A stretch of DNA of 55,460 nucleotides from an uncultured Caryophanales bacterium (GCA_947302515.1 CAMYVT010000007.1:1-55460); one strand, 5' to 3'. Positions 43,272-51,046 are shown, numbered from the stretch's first letter. Notes: generated from the sequence alone by a model not told the origin. Program-made: numbers and translations.

Positions 43272-44651
43272 TTACTCATTTCCTTTTAAACTAGATACCA
43301 TATCTATCTTTTTTATTTTTCTTGCCAAAAACTTAGATACTAGAAAAGACACAACAAATGTTCCAATAGCTGCAATAACGTAAGTCTTAATAGTTATAAA
43401 TGCACAGAAATCATAATGTTCTTCTATAGCAGTTTTAAATAACCAATCTGTTAAATAAAATCCTGCCGGCAATCCAATTGCTATTGAAACAATAGCTATC
43501 CAATTATTTTGTTTAATAAATATATTTTCAATTTGCTTATCTTTAAATCCTAATACTTTTAAAGTTGCAAATTGGTACTCTTTTTCAGTATAAGATAATA
43601 TTCCCAAATTGTAAATAATTACTCCTCCAAGAAGTATAGCAATACCAATAATCATAGTCAACATAGTCTTCATCATAGATAACATTGACGTCATACCCTC
43701 TTTTAAACTATTGATATCTTGAATAGTCTCTATATTGTTAATTTCTTTTACATTACTTAAATCTAAATTTGTGTATAAAGCATTAGGTTTATATTTTATT
43801 CCCAAAGATTCTAAATATTTCTTAGTCATTGAAATATTCTGATTTTGGGGATCTTTATTAAATCCTATAATCTTTGATTTATAGTATTTATTATCACCAT
43901 AAATATGCCACTCTATTACATCACCAATTTTATATCCTTTAGTATCCGCTAATTTATATGTAACATATATTCCATCATCAGTAGGCATATTTTTTATATC
44001 ATTTTTATTATCAACAAATCTTACATAATTACCCGCATCAGTAACTAATATATTATTAGATTCTCTCTTACCAGATTTATCTCTTATTTCTATTCCAAGA
44101 GATTCAGTAGTCTTATCACCATATTTATCATATAGAACTTGTAAATCATCATCCGGAATGTTTTCTTTAATATTTAATTTATAATCAAAATTATATAAAA
44201 CCTCAAACTGTAATTTAACAAAATAATTCATTGAATCTAGCATTCCAAAAGAACAAACTATTAAAGCACAACATCCAACAACTCCAGCAAGTCCCATTAT
44301 AGTCCTCATTTTATTTCTTAAGATATCTCTTAAATTCCATTTACTAGAAAAACTTAATTTTTTAAATATACCTTTTTTAGTAATATTAATAGTACTACCT
44401 TTAATACTAGGTATTTTAGTTCTAAGTGTCTCTGCAGGATTTTCTTTTAGTATACTTCTACATGTTATATAAGTAATTAATGATACTGCAAGAACTACTA
44501 TAATTGCTACATAGTAACAAGTTATATCCATAGCAGGAACTCCATTCGGTATTTCAAAAAAATCCATCTCAGTTCCAAGAAATATATTACCAATAGCAAA
44601 ATATCCTAATATTAAACCAATAATACAAGCAAAAATAAACGAAGCACCCAT
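43272..44651 (-). CDS. FtsX-like ABC permease, N-terminally truncated
   Basis: 459 residues. The visible part has an FtsX region (about 1-70), a linker, a helix near 118-138, an extracellular domain (about 150-310) and three C-terminal helices (about 328-350, 382-402, 420-440) with YTEKEYQFATLKVLGF. Large permeases of this kind usually run to about 1000 residues with two FtsX domains; here the first half is missing. The same frame continues upstream of the ATG as KKDKYETLMGASF, still permease-like, but meets a TGA about 23 codons before. No ATPase partner is nearby. Possibly a remnant. Confidence 0.7.
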   Translation of the reverse strand: MGASFIFACIIGLILGYFAIGNIFLGTEMDFFEIPNGVPAMDITCYYVAIIVVLAVSLITYITCRSILKENPAETLRTKIPSIKGSTINITKKGIFKKLSFSSKWNLRDILRNKMRTIMGLAGVVGCCALIVCSFGMLDSMNYFVKLQFEVLYNFDYKLNIKENIPDDDLQVLYDKYGDKTTESLGIEIRDKSGKRESNNILVTDAGNYVRFVDNKNDIKNMPTDDGIYVTYKLADTKGYKIGDVIEWHIYGDNKYYKSKIIGFNKDPQNQNISMTKKYLESLGIKYKPNALYTNLDLSNVKEINNIETIQDINSLKEGMTSMLSMMKTMLTMIIGIAILLGGVIIYNLGILSYTEKEYQFATLKVLGFKDKQIENIFIKQNNWIAIVSIAIGLPAGFYLTDWLFKTAIEEHYDFCAFITIKTYVIAAIGTFVVSFLVSKFLARKIKKIDMVSSLKGNE

Positions 44652-44839
44652 CAGAGTTTCATATTTATCTTTTTTTTCATAAATATGTCTCGTTCTTTTT
44701 CTATTTGATCAATATCAATATCTTGAACGCCAAATTCTTCCTTAGTTGGCATTTTATTTTTATATGTTGAAGGAGGGCAATAATTATCTATTGCATCTTT
44801 TACCATCTTATTAATTTGTCTACTGTTATAATAAGCCAT
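44651..44839 (-). CDS. Small hypothetical protein coupled to the permease
   Basis: 62 residues, start after GGGTGAT and a TGTTATAAT promoter-like -10. Charged and soluble (YNSRQINKMVKDAID, TKEEFGVQDIDIDQIEKER). Its TGA shares one base with the permease ATG (TGATG), so translation is coupled. The last about 15 codons lie over DNA that, in another frame, encodes permease-like sequence, which marks the junction of a deletion or recombination. Function unknown. Confidence 0.45.
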   Translation of the reverse strand: MAYYNSRQINKMVKDAIDNYCPPSTYKNKMPTKEEFGVQDIDIDQIEKERDIFMKKKINMKL

Positions 44840-44896
44840 ATAATATCACCCATTTCTTTATAATAAATTATAACATATATCATCAATCATTTACTA

Positions 44897-45193
44897 TTAA
44901 TCATACTTTTCAAATATTTCATATATTTTTTTAAAATCTTCAATAGAAATATATTTATGTGCTATTGGCTCAGTAAATTTTACTCCAGGCCAAGAGAATG
45001 CAAACCTTTTACTGGTTAAATTAACATATAAGACTTTACCACAAAAATAACCTTTACGGCCCCAATTACTAAATCCCTTACTTCTTAGATAAGCAATAAA
45101 ATCCGAATCCCAATTTTTATATAATTCATCATCTCTAACACCAATAGTGCTATATCCACATTTCATAAAATTTATTTTATTATAATCCTCCAT
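44897..45193 (-). CDS. Hypothetical protein under SAM riboswitch control
   Basis: 98 residues from the ATG at 45193 after AGGAGGAGAGT. Soluble, with WDSDFIAYLRSKGFSNWGRKG and KRFAFSWPGVKFTEPIAHKY; two cysteines. No family recognised. It is the first and possibly only gene behind the SAM-I riboswitch and its terminator, so a role in methionine, SAM or a methylation pathway is likely by regulation alone. Confidence 0.65.
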   Translation of the reverse strand: MEDYNKINFMKCGYSTIGVRDDELYKNWDSDFIAYLRSKGFSNWGRKGYFCGKVLYVNLTSKRFAFSWPGVKFTEPIAHKYISIEDFKKIYEIFEKYD

Positions 45194-45228
45194 ACTCTCC
45201 TCCTTTCTCAATAAACACTATCAAGAAA

Positions 45229-45258
45229 AGAAAAAACTCCATACGAATAGTATAGAGT
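45229..45258 (-). terminator. Expression-platform terminator of the SAM riboswitch
   Basis: Stem ACTCTATAC/GTATGGAGT (one G-T pair), loop TATTC, then TTTTTT on the minus strand, 8 bases beyond the aptamer. ATACGGAT before it can pair with ATTCGTAT inside it as an alternative. Confidence 0.85.
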
Positions 45259-45265
45259 GAATCCG

Positions 45266-45365
45266 TATTTATCATTCAAAGTATAACTTTGTTGGTTTTA
45301 CCACCTAACTTAATAGGTTGGTGCAAGATCATTGAGCCAATTCTCTCCCTTGCTCTTGATAATGT
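45266..45365 (-). promoter_or_regulatory. SAM-I (S box) riboswitch aptamer
   Basis: On the minus strand the S-box core appears in order: TTATCAAGAG (P1 5-prime side), GGAGAGAATTGGCTCAATGA, CACCAACC, GGTGGTAAAACC, a CAAAG/CTTTG P4 hairpin, and TGATAA closing P1 with TTATCA. P2 forms from CAAG/CTTG. This matches the SAM-I class, which terminates transcription when SAM is bound. A TGTTATAAT promoter lies upstream. Confidence 0.92.
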
Positions 45366-45378
45366 AAATTGTATATTT

Positions 45379-45387
45379 ATTATAACA
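45379..45387 (-). promoter_or_regulatory. Promoter of the SAM riboswitch transcript
   Basis: Extended -10 TGTTATAAT on the minus strand, about 12 bases before the aptamer; no clear -35. Confidence 0.55.
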
Positions 45388-45481
45388 CAAAAAGAGTTTA
45401 TAAAATAACCAAAATATTTGAAATACGTCTGAAATACGTCTAGGAAATGATTATAAACTCTTAAAATCCTTATAAAATAAA

Positions 45482-45514
45482 GTGACACTGTCTCACGACA
45501 GTGTCTTCAGGGGG
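45482..45514 (-). ncRNA. Covarying GNRA hairpin element, copy A
   Basis: Minus strand CCCCCTGAA then stem GACACTGTC/GACAGTGTC with GTGA loop, followed by ACTTTATTTT. Same module as at 46312 and 50951, with different stem bases that still pair. No clear promoter is seen upstream in the 45515-45662 gap, which otherwise holds only AT-rich sequence. Confidence 0.6.
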
Positions 45515-45662
45515 ATACACCATACATATGTAAGTATCACCAATACCTTTTACATATAAATAAAAAATATCATTCATTATCATTAAAATTTAGTATACTT
45601 TATATCTAAACAATATAAATGACGTTTATTTATCGTCTAATTGAAATATTGAAATAGCATAA

Positions 45663-46148
45663 TTATTTATCTTTTTTATCTTTACTTTTAATTCCATTAA
45701 TTAATGTACCTTTTATACCATTTTCTATTATTCCTTTTGCTATGCCTCTTGTATCAAACCCCAGTGTCTCATCAACTGTATTTAAAACATTATTAACTTT
45801 ATCAGATCCTCTAGATAATAAATTTGTCCCTGTTAACTCATTTTTTATTAGTGTACATACTTTTTGTGGATTAATTAATCCAGAAAACTTAATTTTTATA
45901 TTTTTATGAATAGTTTGTATATTTACTTCCAAGCCTTTTGCAACGCATTTAACTTCACCATTATGTATTTTAATATCATCTAAATTTATTATTTCAATTA
46001 GTTCTTTTTTATTACTAAATATTCCTTTTTGTTTTTCAAAAATAATTTTCTTACTTGTTAATGTTAGATAATCTTTACAAATATTTCTATTGTATCCTGC
46101 TTCACCTTCAAATAGTATTACTTCATCATTATCTAGTGTATAATTCAT
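45663..46148 (-). CDS. PH/GRAM-like domain protein
   Basis: 161 residues. The first about 105 residues form a beta-rich PH/GRAM-like unit (LDNDEVILFEGEAGYNR, LTLTSKKIIFEKQKG, IINLDDIKIHNGEV, IKFSGLINPQKVCTLIKNEL); the tail is glycine- and lysine-rich and amphipathic (GIAKGIIENGIKGTLINGIK). The LTLT-K-I-F pattern is common in bacterial PH-like lipid or protein binding domains. Exact family not certain. Confidence 0.6.
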   Translation of the reverse strand: MNYTLDNDEVILFEGEAGYNRNICKDYLTLTSKKIIFEKQKGIFSNKKELIEIINLDDIKIHNGEVKCVAKGLEVNIQTIHKNIKIKFSGLINPQKVCTLIKNELTGTNLLSRGSDKVNNVLNTVDETLGFDTRGIAKGIIENGIKGTLINGIKSKDKKDK

Positions 46149-46180
46149 ATATACCTCCGCTTATTCATAAATATATATTT

Positions 46181-46189
46181 ATTATATCA
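46181..46189 (-). promoter_or_regulatory. Extended -10 promoter of the PH-like protein gene
   Basis: TGATATAAT on the minus strand, about 33 bases before the ATG at 46148; the -35 is poor. Confidence 0.5.
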
Positions 46190-46311
46190 CAATAATAATA
46201 TATTAAATGAAAAGATTTTTTTCTAAATGATATTTATGCCATTTATATATAATCATATCTAAGTACATATGACAATATATGACTGCTAGCATTATTATTT
46301 AATAACAAAAA

Positions 46312-46344
46312 GTGACACCGTCTCGCGACGGTGTCTTCAGGGGG
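46312..46344 (-). ncRNA. Covarying GNRA hairpin element, copy B
   Basis: Minus strand CCCCCTGAA then stem GACACCGTC/GACGGTGTC with GCGA loop, followed by ACTTTTTG. Compared with copy A one stem pair changes from T-A to C-G with compensation. The CCCCC can pair with an upstream GGGG (46373-46376), making a larger domain. Looks like the 3-prime terminator of an RNA. Confidence 0.6.
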
Positions 46345-46466
46345 TTCGAGTTTATACTACTCATCAACGCGAATCCCCTTTAGTTACACCGTTTCATTAC
46401 TGCTCATTACCAGCAAAAAAGGACCCAATCTACACAGGTCACACATAAAAGTGGTTTATTTGTGGT

Positions 46467-46517
46467 TTAGTTTTTCTTTCTTTGTTTTCTTCTCTTTTTT
46501 TCTGTTTTTTCAGTCAT
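46467..46517 (-). CDS. Possible 16-residue basic peptide
   Basis: ATG at 46517 preceded by AGGAG with a 9-base gap and by TGCTAGAAT (extended -10 at 46537-46545). The peptide MTEKTEKKRRKQRKKN is almost wholly K, R, E and Q. Downstream lies a weak hairpin with T6 and then copy B. Could be a leader peptide or chance; the AAA-rich codons make chance ORFs likely here. Confidence 0.25.
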   Translation of the reverse strand: MTEKTEKKRRKQRKKN

Positions 46518-46614
46518 ATTCTCACACTCCTAATTTATTCTAGCATATTTTTTTAAAATGTTACTTTTTAATTTGTTGCTATATATATGCTATCCTATAT
46601 TATCGAACAAAATG

Positions 46615-46648
46615 TAGTAAAAAAAAGAAGAACTAATTATCTTCTTTT
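46615..46648 (-). terminator. Terminator of the 46647-47312 gene
   Basis: Nine-base stem AAAAGAAGA/TCTTCTTTT, eight-base loop, long T run on the minus strand. Confidence 0.85.
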
Positions 46649-47312
46649 AATCATAATCATATTCGGAACAAGTTCCTTTTGCTTTTTTAGGTACTATACG
46701 ACACTTCATATCTTCACCATAAGTAGTTGCTACATATCCATCTTTACAAGCCATAAAATATGATTCTTCTGCATTATAATTTCCACAAGAATAACATCCA
46801 GCTGCTTCATAACATTGTTCAGGATTATTTTTAAATACCTCTTTTAATAATTTAACATTTTTCTTATATTTACTTCCGTCTTTTGCTCCCTCTAAACAAT
46901 ATGCTTTACCATCTTTTAATCCGCATGTATACACATTTAATACATATTTATCAGTATTCATTGTTGCGGCTAAGAATACAGGTCTATGCATTCCTTCCTT
47001 ATTCTTCATTTTATTATAGTCAGTTACGTAATCGTCTCCTTCTTCATAAAATTGAGTATACCTAGATGCTTTTGAAGAACTATCTTCATATTCATAATAA
47101 TCATATTTATAATAATCACTTGGTCCAAATGAAATTTCATTTAATGTAAATATACAATTAGGACAATTTTCTGCTACTTTTTTAACCTTATATACTGTAT
47201 GATTTCTATTATCTTCAGGTTCTTTATCACTACCGCCTGTTACAAAAACAGCTAATAATAAAACAATAATAATTACAACTACTGATACAATTGGTAATAT
47301 TTTATTCTTCAT
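46647..47312 (-). CDS. Membrane-anchored cysteine-rich extracellular protein
   Basis: 221 residues from the ATG at 47312 after AGGAGGTTTATT; the longer frame to 47345 overlaps the previous gene. One N-terminal helix (about 5-27) then a polar outer domain with about ten cysteines in its second half (CPNC, CYEAAGCYSCGNY, MACKDGY). Disulphides are likely. Unknown family; belongs to a run of small surface proteins up to 50877. Confidence 0.55.
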   Translation of the reverse strand: MKNKILPIVSVVVIIIVLLLAVFVTGGSDKEPEDNRNHTVYKVKKVAENCPNCIFTLNEISFGPSDYYKYDYYEYEDSSSKASRYTQFYEEGDDYVTDYNKMKNKEGMHRPVFLAATMNTDKYVLNVYTCGLKDGKAYCLEGAKDGSKYKKNVKLLKEVFKNNPEQCYEAAGCYSCGNYNAEESYFMACKDGYVATTYGEDMKCRIVPKKAKGTCSEYDYD

Positions 47313-47328
47313 AATAAACCTCCTAATA

Positions 47329-47919
47329 CTATTCCTTAATACCAATACTATTTAAGAAACCTTCCAAAGATGTTGTACATACATGAGTATCAGCATCATC
47401 TCTACCAGATGTTCTCCAATTAACTATAGTATATTCAATAGTAAAAATACTCTTTTTTGACTGTAGATAAATATAATAATCATTAGCATTTAACAAACCA
47501 TTTAATTTTTGTCCTTTAGCAAGCACTATTCCTGTTGTATTAATAAGTTTCATTTCTTCAGGTCCAATAATTATTTCTTGTTTATCCTCTAATCTACTTG
47601 ATTCTAATTTAGCTCTTCTTTCAATAGTATTATTCTCATCATTATCCATCTCAAAACTATCTAACTCTATAATACATCTCATATCATCTTTTTCATAAAT
47701 ATAAGAGTATGGAACTAAATGTTCTTCTTTTTTATTTCTTTTAAATTCTTTTGGTATCTCATATAATAATTCAGAAAATCTTTCTCTCTTAACATTCATT
47801 TCACTTTCTACTTCTTTTTTCCACTTATATTTAGAGTAATACTTATAAGCATAAGCAAGTCCAATTAATACTATAAATACTAATACCAAAACAACTATTA
47901 TTTTAATTACTTTTTTCAT
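47329..47919 (-). CDS. Hypothetical membrane-anchored protein
   Basis: 196 residues with one N-terminal helix (about 5-27, IIVVLVLVFIVLIGLAYAY) and a soluble outer domain containing LVPYSYIYEKDDMRCIIELD and YYIYLQSKKSIFTIEYTIVN, with two cysteines. Start after AGGGAGTAAATTT. Family not recognised. Its stop lies 16 bases before the next ATG, suggesting co-transcription with the neighbouring surface protein genes. Confidence 0.55.
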   Translation of the reverse strand: MKKVIKIIVVLVLVFIVLIGLAYAYKYYSKYKWKKEVESEMNVKRERFSELLYEIPKEFKRNKKEEHLVPYSYIYEKDDMRCIIELDSFEMDNDENNTIERRAKLESSRLEDKQEIIIGPEEMKLINTTGIVLAKGQKLNGLLNANDYYIYLQSKKSIFTIEYTIVNWRTSGRDDADTHVCTTSLEGFLNSIGIKE

Positions 47920-47930
47920 AAATTTACTCC

Positions 47931-48449
47931 CTATTTAATTTTACATTTGAATAAATTTTTTTCATAAAAATCTTTTGCTTTTTTAATTGTCTTGAAATCA
48001 TCTCTATCTTTTAATATTTCAGTATCCATAGTATAAATACGTGAGAATGTATCGTCTCCCCACTCTTTATTACATTCTTTTACACTACCACTTAAAGCTT
48101 CTACGTTTGAAAAATAATCAGTAGAACATTCATAAGCATCAAATAAAACTTTATATAAATTAACATAATCACTTCTATAAGAAGATCTACTATGTAAATA
48201 TCTAGAAAAATCATATGTTTCTATCATTTTTCCTTCTTTTAAAACATCATCTGAATAAATATAAGTATCAGTAGAATCAATTATATAATTTATATCTCTA
48301 CTTCCAAGATCAAGTGCTCCAGGATTTATCTTAGTACATGTTAATGTCTTTTGATTTTTATATTTATCTTCTTTATTTTTATTATTTTCACATCCAGTTA
48401 CTAAAACTAGAACTAATACTATTAATACAATTATTATTTTCTTTTTCAT
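47931..48449 (-). CDS. Lipoprotein with LTCTK motif
   Basis: 172 residues from the ATG at 48449 after GTGGTGAT; the longer frame would begin in the previous gene. Lipobox LVTGC (Cys about 20), a K/N-rich linker, then KTLTCTKINPGALD and a domain with four further cysteines. Shares the CTK opening with the next two lipoproteins upstream, so they are paralogues. Anchored at the outer membrane face. Function unknown. Confidence 0.6.
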   Translation of the reverse strand: MKKKIIIVLIVLVLVLVTGCENNKNKEDKYKNQKTLTCTKINPGALDLGSRDINYIIDSTDTYIYSDDVLKEGKMIETYDFSRYLHSRSSYRSDYVNLYKVLFDAYECSTDYFSNVEALSGSVKECNKEWGDDTFSRIYTMDTEILKDRDDFKTIKKAKDFYEKNLFKCKIK

Positions 48450-48459
48450 ACTATCACCA

Positions 48460-48963
48460 CTATTTATATTCACATTTAAAATATGAACCATTTTCAAATT
48501 CATCTAATACCCAAAATCTATGTGTATACTCATTTTTATTAACTTTCTCAGGATCAAAAGTTAATGTAATTATATGTTCTAACTCATAAGCATATTTACT
48601 AATCTGTTTAGTTTTTACTTTTACAGAACAATTATTAATTGCTTTAGGAAAATCATACCCTCCGTGAGCTTTAGCAAACAACAATTCATAATTATCACAT
48701 GATTTCTTTAGTTCTTTTTCTGCAGCTTTAGTAAGTTCATCATCATATGCTTCACCTTTTTTTAAATAGTAAAATGTATAAGTATATTTACCTGAAACCA
48801 ATTTTTCTTTTTGATAATCCATTTTTATTTTTTCATAATATATTGCTTCATTCTTTGCATCTCTTTTAGTACAAGTAAGAGTTTTAATTTTATTTTTTTC
48901 TCCACATCCAGTCATTAAAACAACAAGAATCAAAACAATAAAAACAGTTAATAATTTCTTCAT
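48460..48963 (-). CDS. Lipoprotein with LTCTK motif
   Basis: 167 residues, lipobox LMTGC (Cys20), then KIKTLTCTKRDAKNEAIYYE and an outer domain with four more cysteines (KSCDNYELL, NNCSVKVK, FKCEYK). Start after AGGAGGAAATCTT. Second member of the local paralogue set. Stop is 10 bases from the next lipoprotein's ATG. Function unknown. Confidence 0.6.
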   Translation of the reverse strand: MKKLLTVFIVLILVVLMTGCGEKNKIKTLTCTKRDAKNEAIYYEKIKMDYQKEKLVSGKYTYTFYYLKKGEAYDDELTKAAEKELKKSCDNYELLFAKAHGGYDFPKAINNCSVKVKTKQISKYAYELEHIITLTFDPEKVNKNEYTHRFWVLDEFENGSYFKCEYK

Positions 48964-48979
48964 AAGATTTCCTCCTTAT

Positions 48980-49474
48980 TTATCTAAATATTTCACAAAA
49001 ATAACCATCTTCTTCTGTTATTTCTTTTAAGTTATCTAATGCATCTTTATCAAATTCATTATCTGGATTTAAAACATCCTTTTTATAATAATATCTCGCT
49101 CTTGCTTGATTGTATTTTTCTCCTTCACCGACATTATACATATCAGCCTTACATTTACTAAATGAATCTTTTTCATAGTCACTACAATATTCTTTTTCAG
49201 GATCAAATCCATTAAAATTACCTTGATTATCATAAGGATAAATATCATAAGTTTCAGTTAATGCTCCAAATAGAACTTCATAAGTTTCAGGATCTTGAAA
49301 AACATCAATTTTATATGAAATTCCCCCCTCTGATTTAGTGCATTGTAAATGATCTTTAAAAGAATAATTCTCTAGTTCTTGAATAAATGGATCATCCATT
49401 GGATCCTCTTCTCCACAACCTGTTATACAAAACAAAAATCCCATAAAAAGTATAAATAATAATACTTTTTTCAT
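48980..49474 (-). CDS. Lipoprotein with CTK motif
   Basis: 164 residues, lipobox CITGC (Cys20) followed by an acidic linker (GEEDPMDDPF), then HLQCTKSEGGISYKIDVF and cysteines at KEYCSDYE, SFSKCKADM, YFCEIFR. Third paralogue; it has AGGTGGCTTT upstream and begins the group of three. Function unknown. Confidence 0.6.
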   Translation of the reverse strand: MKKVLLFILFMGFLFCITGCGEEDPMDDPFIQELENYSFKDHLQCTKSEGGISYKIDVFQDPETYEVLFGALTETYDIYPYDNQGNFNGFDPEKEYCSDYEKDSFSKCKADMYNVGEGEKYNQARARYYYKKDVLNPDNEFDKDALDNLKEITEEDGYFCEIFR

Positions 49475-49548
49475 AAAGCCACCTCTTTGGCCATATTATA
49501 ACACACATATATATAAAATAACATGTATATTTAAAAGAATAAACGTAT

Positions 49549-49576
49549 AAAAAAAGATGATTATTTCCAATCATCT
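49549..49576 (-). terminator. Terminator of the Ltp-like gene
   Basis: Stem AGATGATT/AATCATCT, six-base loop, seven T on the minus strand. Confidence 0.85.
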
Positions 49577-50403
49577 CATTTAACTTTTATTTCATCAAAT
49601 ACTACTTTTAATGCATAATCTATTTCTTTATCATTAAAATTTAAATATTCAAGTGTATCTCTAACATTATCTTTTGTATACTTAGAATAACCATAAATAC
49701 TTGCAGAAACATCATTCGAAAATTTATTAAAACAAGCATAAGCAAGTGCTTGCTCATAGTAATCTATATCTTCTCGATTAGCTTCTCTAGTAGCAGCTTC
49801 ATCTGAAAGGCCCATTTCAATCATTGCATCAACTATATCTTTTTTTGAAATACCATGATCAGCGGCAAGAATTAATGTTTGAATATATGCTTGTTCATCC
49901 CAATCAACACCAGCATGAGTCATTGCATATTCTATAGTTTCAGGATCATATCCTTTATAAGTCAAAGCATCTCTAATAAATAATTCACTTGCTGCATATC
50001 CTTGAGATACTCCACCAGTAGTAATATAATTAATAACTGACTCTATAGCCTTTTTTTGATCATCAGTAGCATTTAAATAATATATTTCTTCATCTGATAA
50101 ATGTTTAGAATTCTTTGTCATATCAGATGCTTTTTTAGAAAAACGACTAAGATCAACTACTGCACCAAAATTCTCATCCTTTATTATTGAAATAGTATTT
50201 CCTTCCGGATCTTTTACTTTTTTAATTACTTCTCCAAATTCTATACCTGGAAACATCTTATTAATTGCCTTTTTTTCAGCAGCTGCCTTATCAAAATCTT
50301 CAGAACTCGGATCATTAGTTTCACTATAAGAAGCAGCAAATACAACTACAACTATTAAAACAACTACTAATAATACAGTACCTATAACTGTTTTTTTATT
50401 CAT
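49576..50403 (-). CDS. Membrane-anchored Ltp-family protein
   Basis: 275 residues. N-terminal helix (about 5-25), polar linker, then repeated Ltp-type helical hairpins in the second half: ELFIRDALTYKGYDPETIEYA, VDWDEQAYIQTLILAADHG, SKKDIVDAMIEMGLSDEAATREA, and DYYEQALAYACF. Ltp units occur in host-surface lipoproteins and some phage superinfection-exclusion proteins. Here there is no lipobox, so it is anchored by its helix. Likely cotranscribed with the lipoprotein at 50425. Confidence 0.6.
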   Translation of the reverse strand: MNKKTVIGTVLLVVVLIVVVVFAASYSETNDPSSEDFDKAAAEKKAINKMFPGIEFGEVIKKVKDPEGNTISIIKDENFGAVVDLSRFSKKASDMTKNSKHLSDEEIYYLNATDDQKKAIESVINYITTGGVSQGYAASELFIRDALTYKGYDPETIEYAMTHAGVDWDEQAYIQTLILAADHGISKKDIVDAMIEMGLSDEAATREANREDIDYYEQALAYACFNKFSNDVSASIYGYSKYTKDNVRDTLEYLNFNDKEIDYALKVVFDEIKVK

Positions 50404-50424
50404 AAAATCTCATCTCCAAACTAA

Positions 50425-50877
50425 TTAATCTAGTGACCATTCAAATTCATAATTATCTATTTCTGTCATAATAGGATTTTCATAATATCTAATTCTTAAA
50501 CTTTTATTTTTCTTATCTTGTACCCAAGTAATTGATCCTTCTACTTCTTCATTTGGTTTTAATGTACCATTAGATAGTATAGTACCATCATCAAAAACTA
50601 AACTCTTAACATCAACTTGTTTACCACTTTGATTTAACATAACAAAATTAAAATCAGAATATTTTAAATCTTTATCACTAATGTTTTTTATCTTAATTGT
50701 AACAACAATATACTCATCATCTTTAGATACTTTTGTAATACTATATTCTCCACCATTATAAGTTATAGTATCATCTTGTGTATAACCTCTTTTTTCACAA
50801 CCAGTAAGACTAACTACAATAATTGGAACAATTAAAATTGATACTAAAAAGATATACAATTTTCTTCTTTTTACCAT
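50425..50877 (-). CDS. DUF4352-like lipoprotein
   Basis: 150 residues from the ATG at 50877 after AGGAGGAGAATT. Basic head, hydrophobic segment and lipobox SLTGC (Cys about 27). The outer domain has GGEYSITKVSKDDEYIVV, IKIKNISDKDLKYSDFNF and a C-terminal beta strand set, fitting DUF4352/telokin-like immunoprotective folds. First of the surface protein run. Function unknown. Confidence 0.65.
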   Translation of the reverse strand: MVKRRKLYIFLVSILIVPIIVVSLTGCEKRGYTQDDTITYNGGEYSITKVSKDDEYIVVTIKIKNISDKDLKYSDFNFVMLNQSGKQVDVKSLVFDDGTILSNGTLKPNEEVEGSITWVQDKKNKSLRIRYYENPIMTEIDNYEFEWSLD

Positions 50878-50942
50878 AATTCTCCTCCTAGGCATATTAT
50901 AGCATAAAATAAAACCTACACAAGTAGGTCTATATAATTATT

Positions 50943-51046
50943 AAAAAAAAGTGACCTAGTCTCACGACTAGGTCTTCAGGGGGTTCGGTTGAATATACTC
51001 TAACATTAGACCGTTAGAGATATCGGCGTGATATATACTACCACGC
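50943..51046 (-). ncRNA. Predicted small RNA ending in hairpin copy C
   Basis: Minus-strand unit of about 105 bases with its own promoter (51053-51081). Predicted folds: GCGTG/CACGC (51026-51046), CTCTAAC/GTTAGAG (50998-51019) whose loop GGT can pair with the ACC that follows, the conserved CCCCCTGAAG (50973-50983), and terminator stem GACCTAGTC/GACTAGGTC (50953-50974) with GTGA loop and eight T. A second weaker hairpin ACCTAC/GTAGGT with T run lies at 50911-50931. No known RNA family recognised. Confidence 0.6.

Larger units (their letters stand above)
46149..46646. other. Intergenic gap of about 500 bases: what it holds
   Basis: From left to right it holds the extended -10 promoter of the PH-like gene (46181-46189), AT-rich sequence, hairpin copy B (46312-46344), a structured stretch with GGGG/CCCC pairing (46340-46380), a weak GACC/GGTC hairpin with T6 (about 46420-46436), a direct repeat GTGGTTTA-TTT-GTGGTTTA(G), a 16-codon ORF, and the terminator of the next gene upstream. 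No integrase, tRNA or IS is seen. Confidence 0.5.

Noticed and set aside
43272..44839. A single frameshift joining the 62-residue ORF to the permease
   Set aside because: The permease frame meets a TGA shortly upstream and the small ORF has its own ribosome site and non-permease sequence; a deletion junction fits better.
45276..45488. A 70-codon open frame on the minus strand
   Set aside because: It lies over the SAM-I riboswitch and its promoter, has no ribosome site and reads as chance sequence.
46336..46380. tRNA-like T-arm (GGGTTCGAG) near hairpin copy B
   Set aside because: No acceptor, D or anticodon arms can be folded around it.
46450..46470. Direct repeat GTGGTTTA resembling integrase arm sites
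   Set aside because: Only two short copies, no integrase gene or matching core site nearby.
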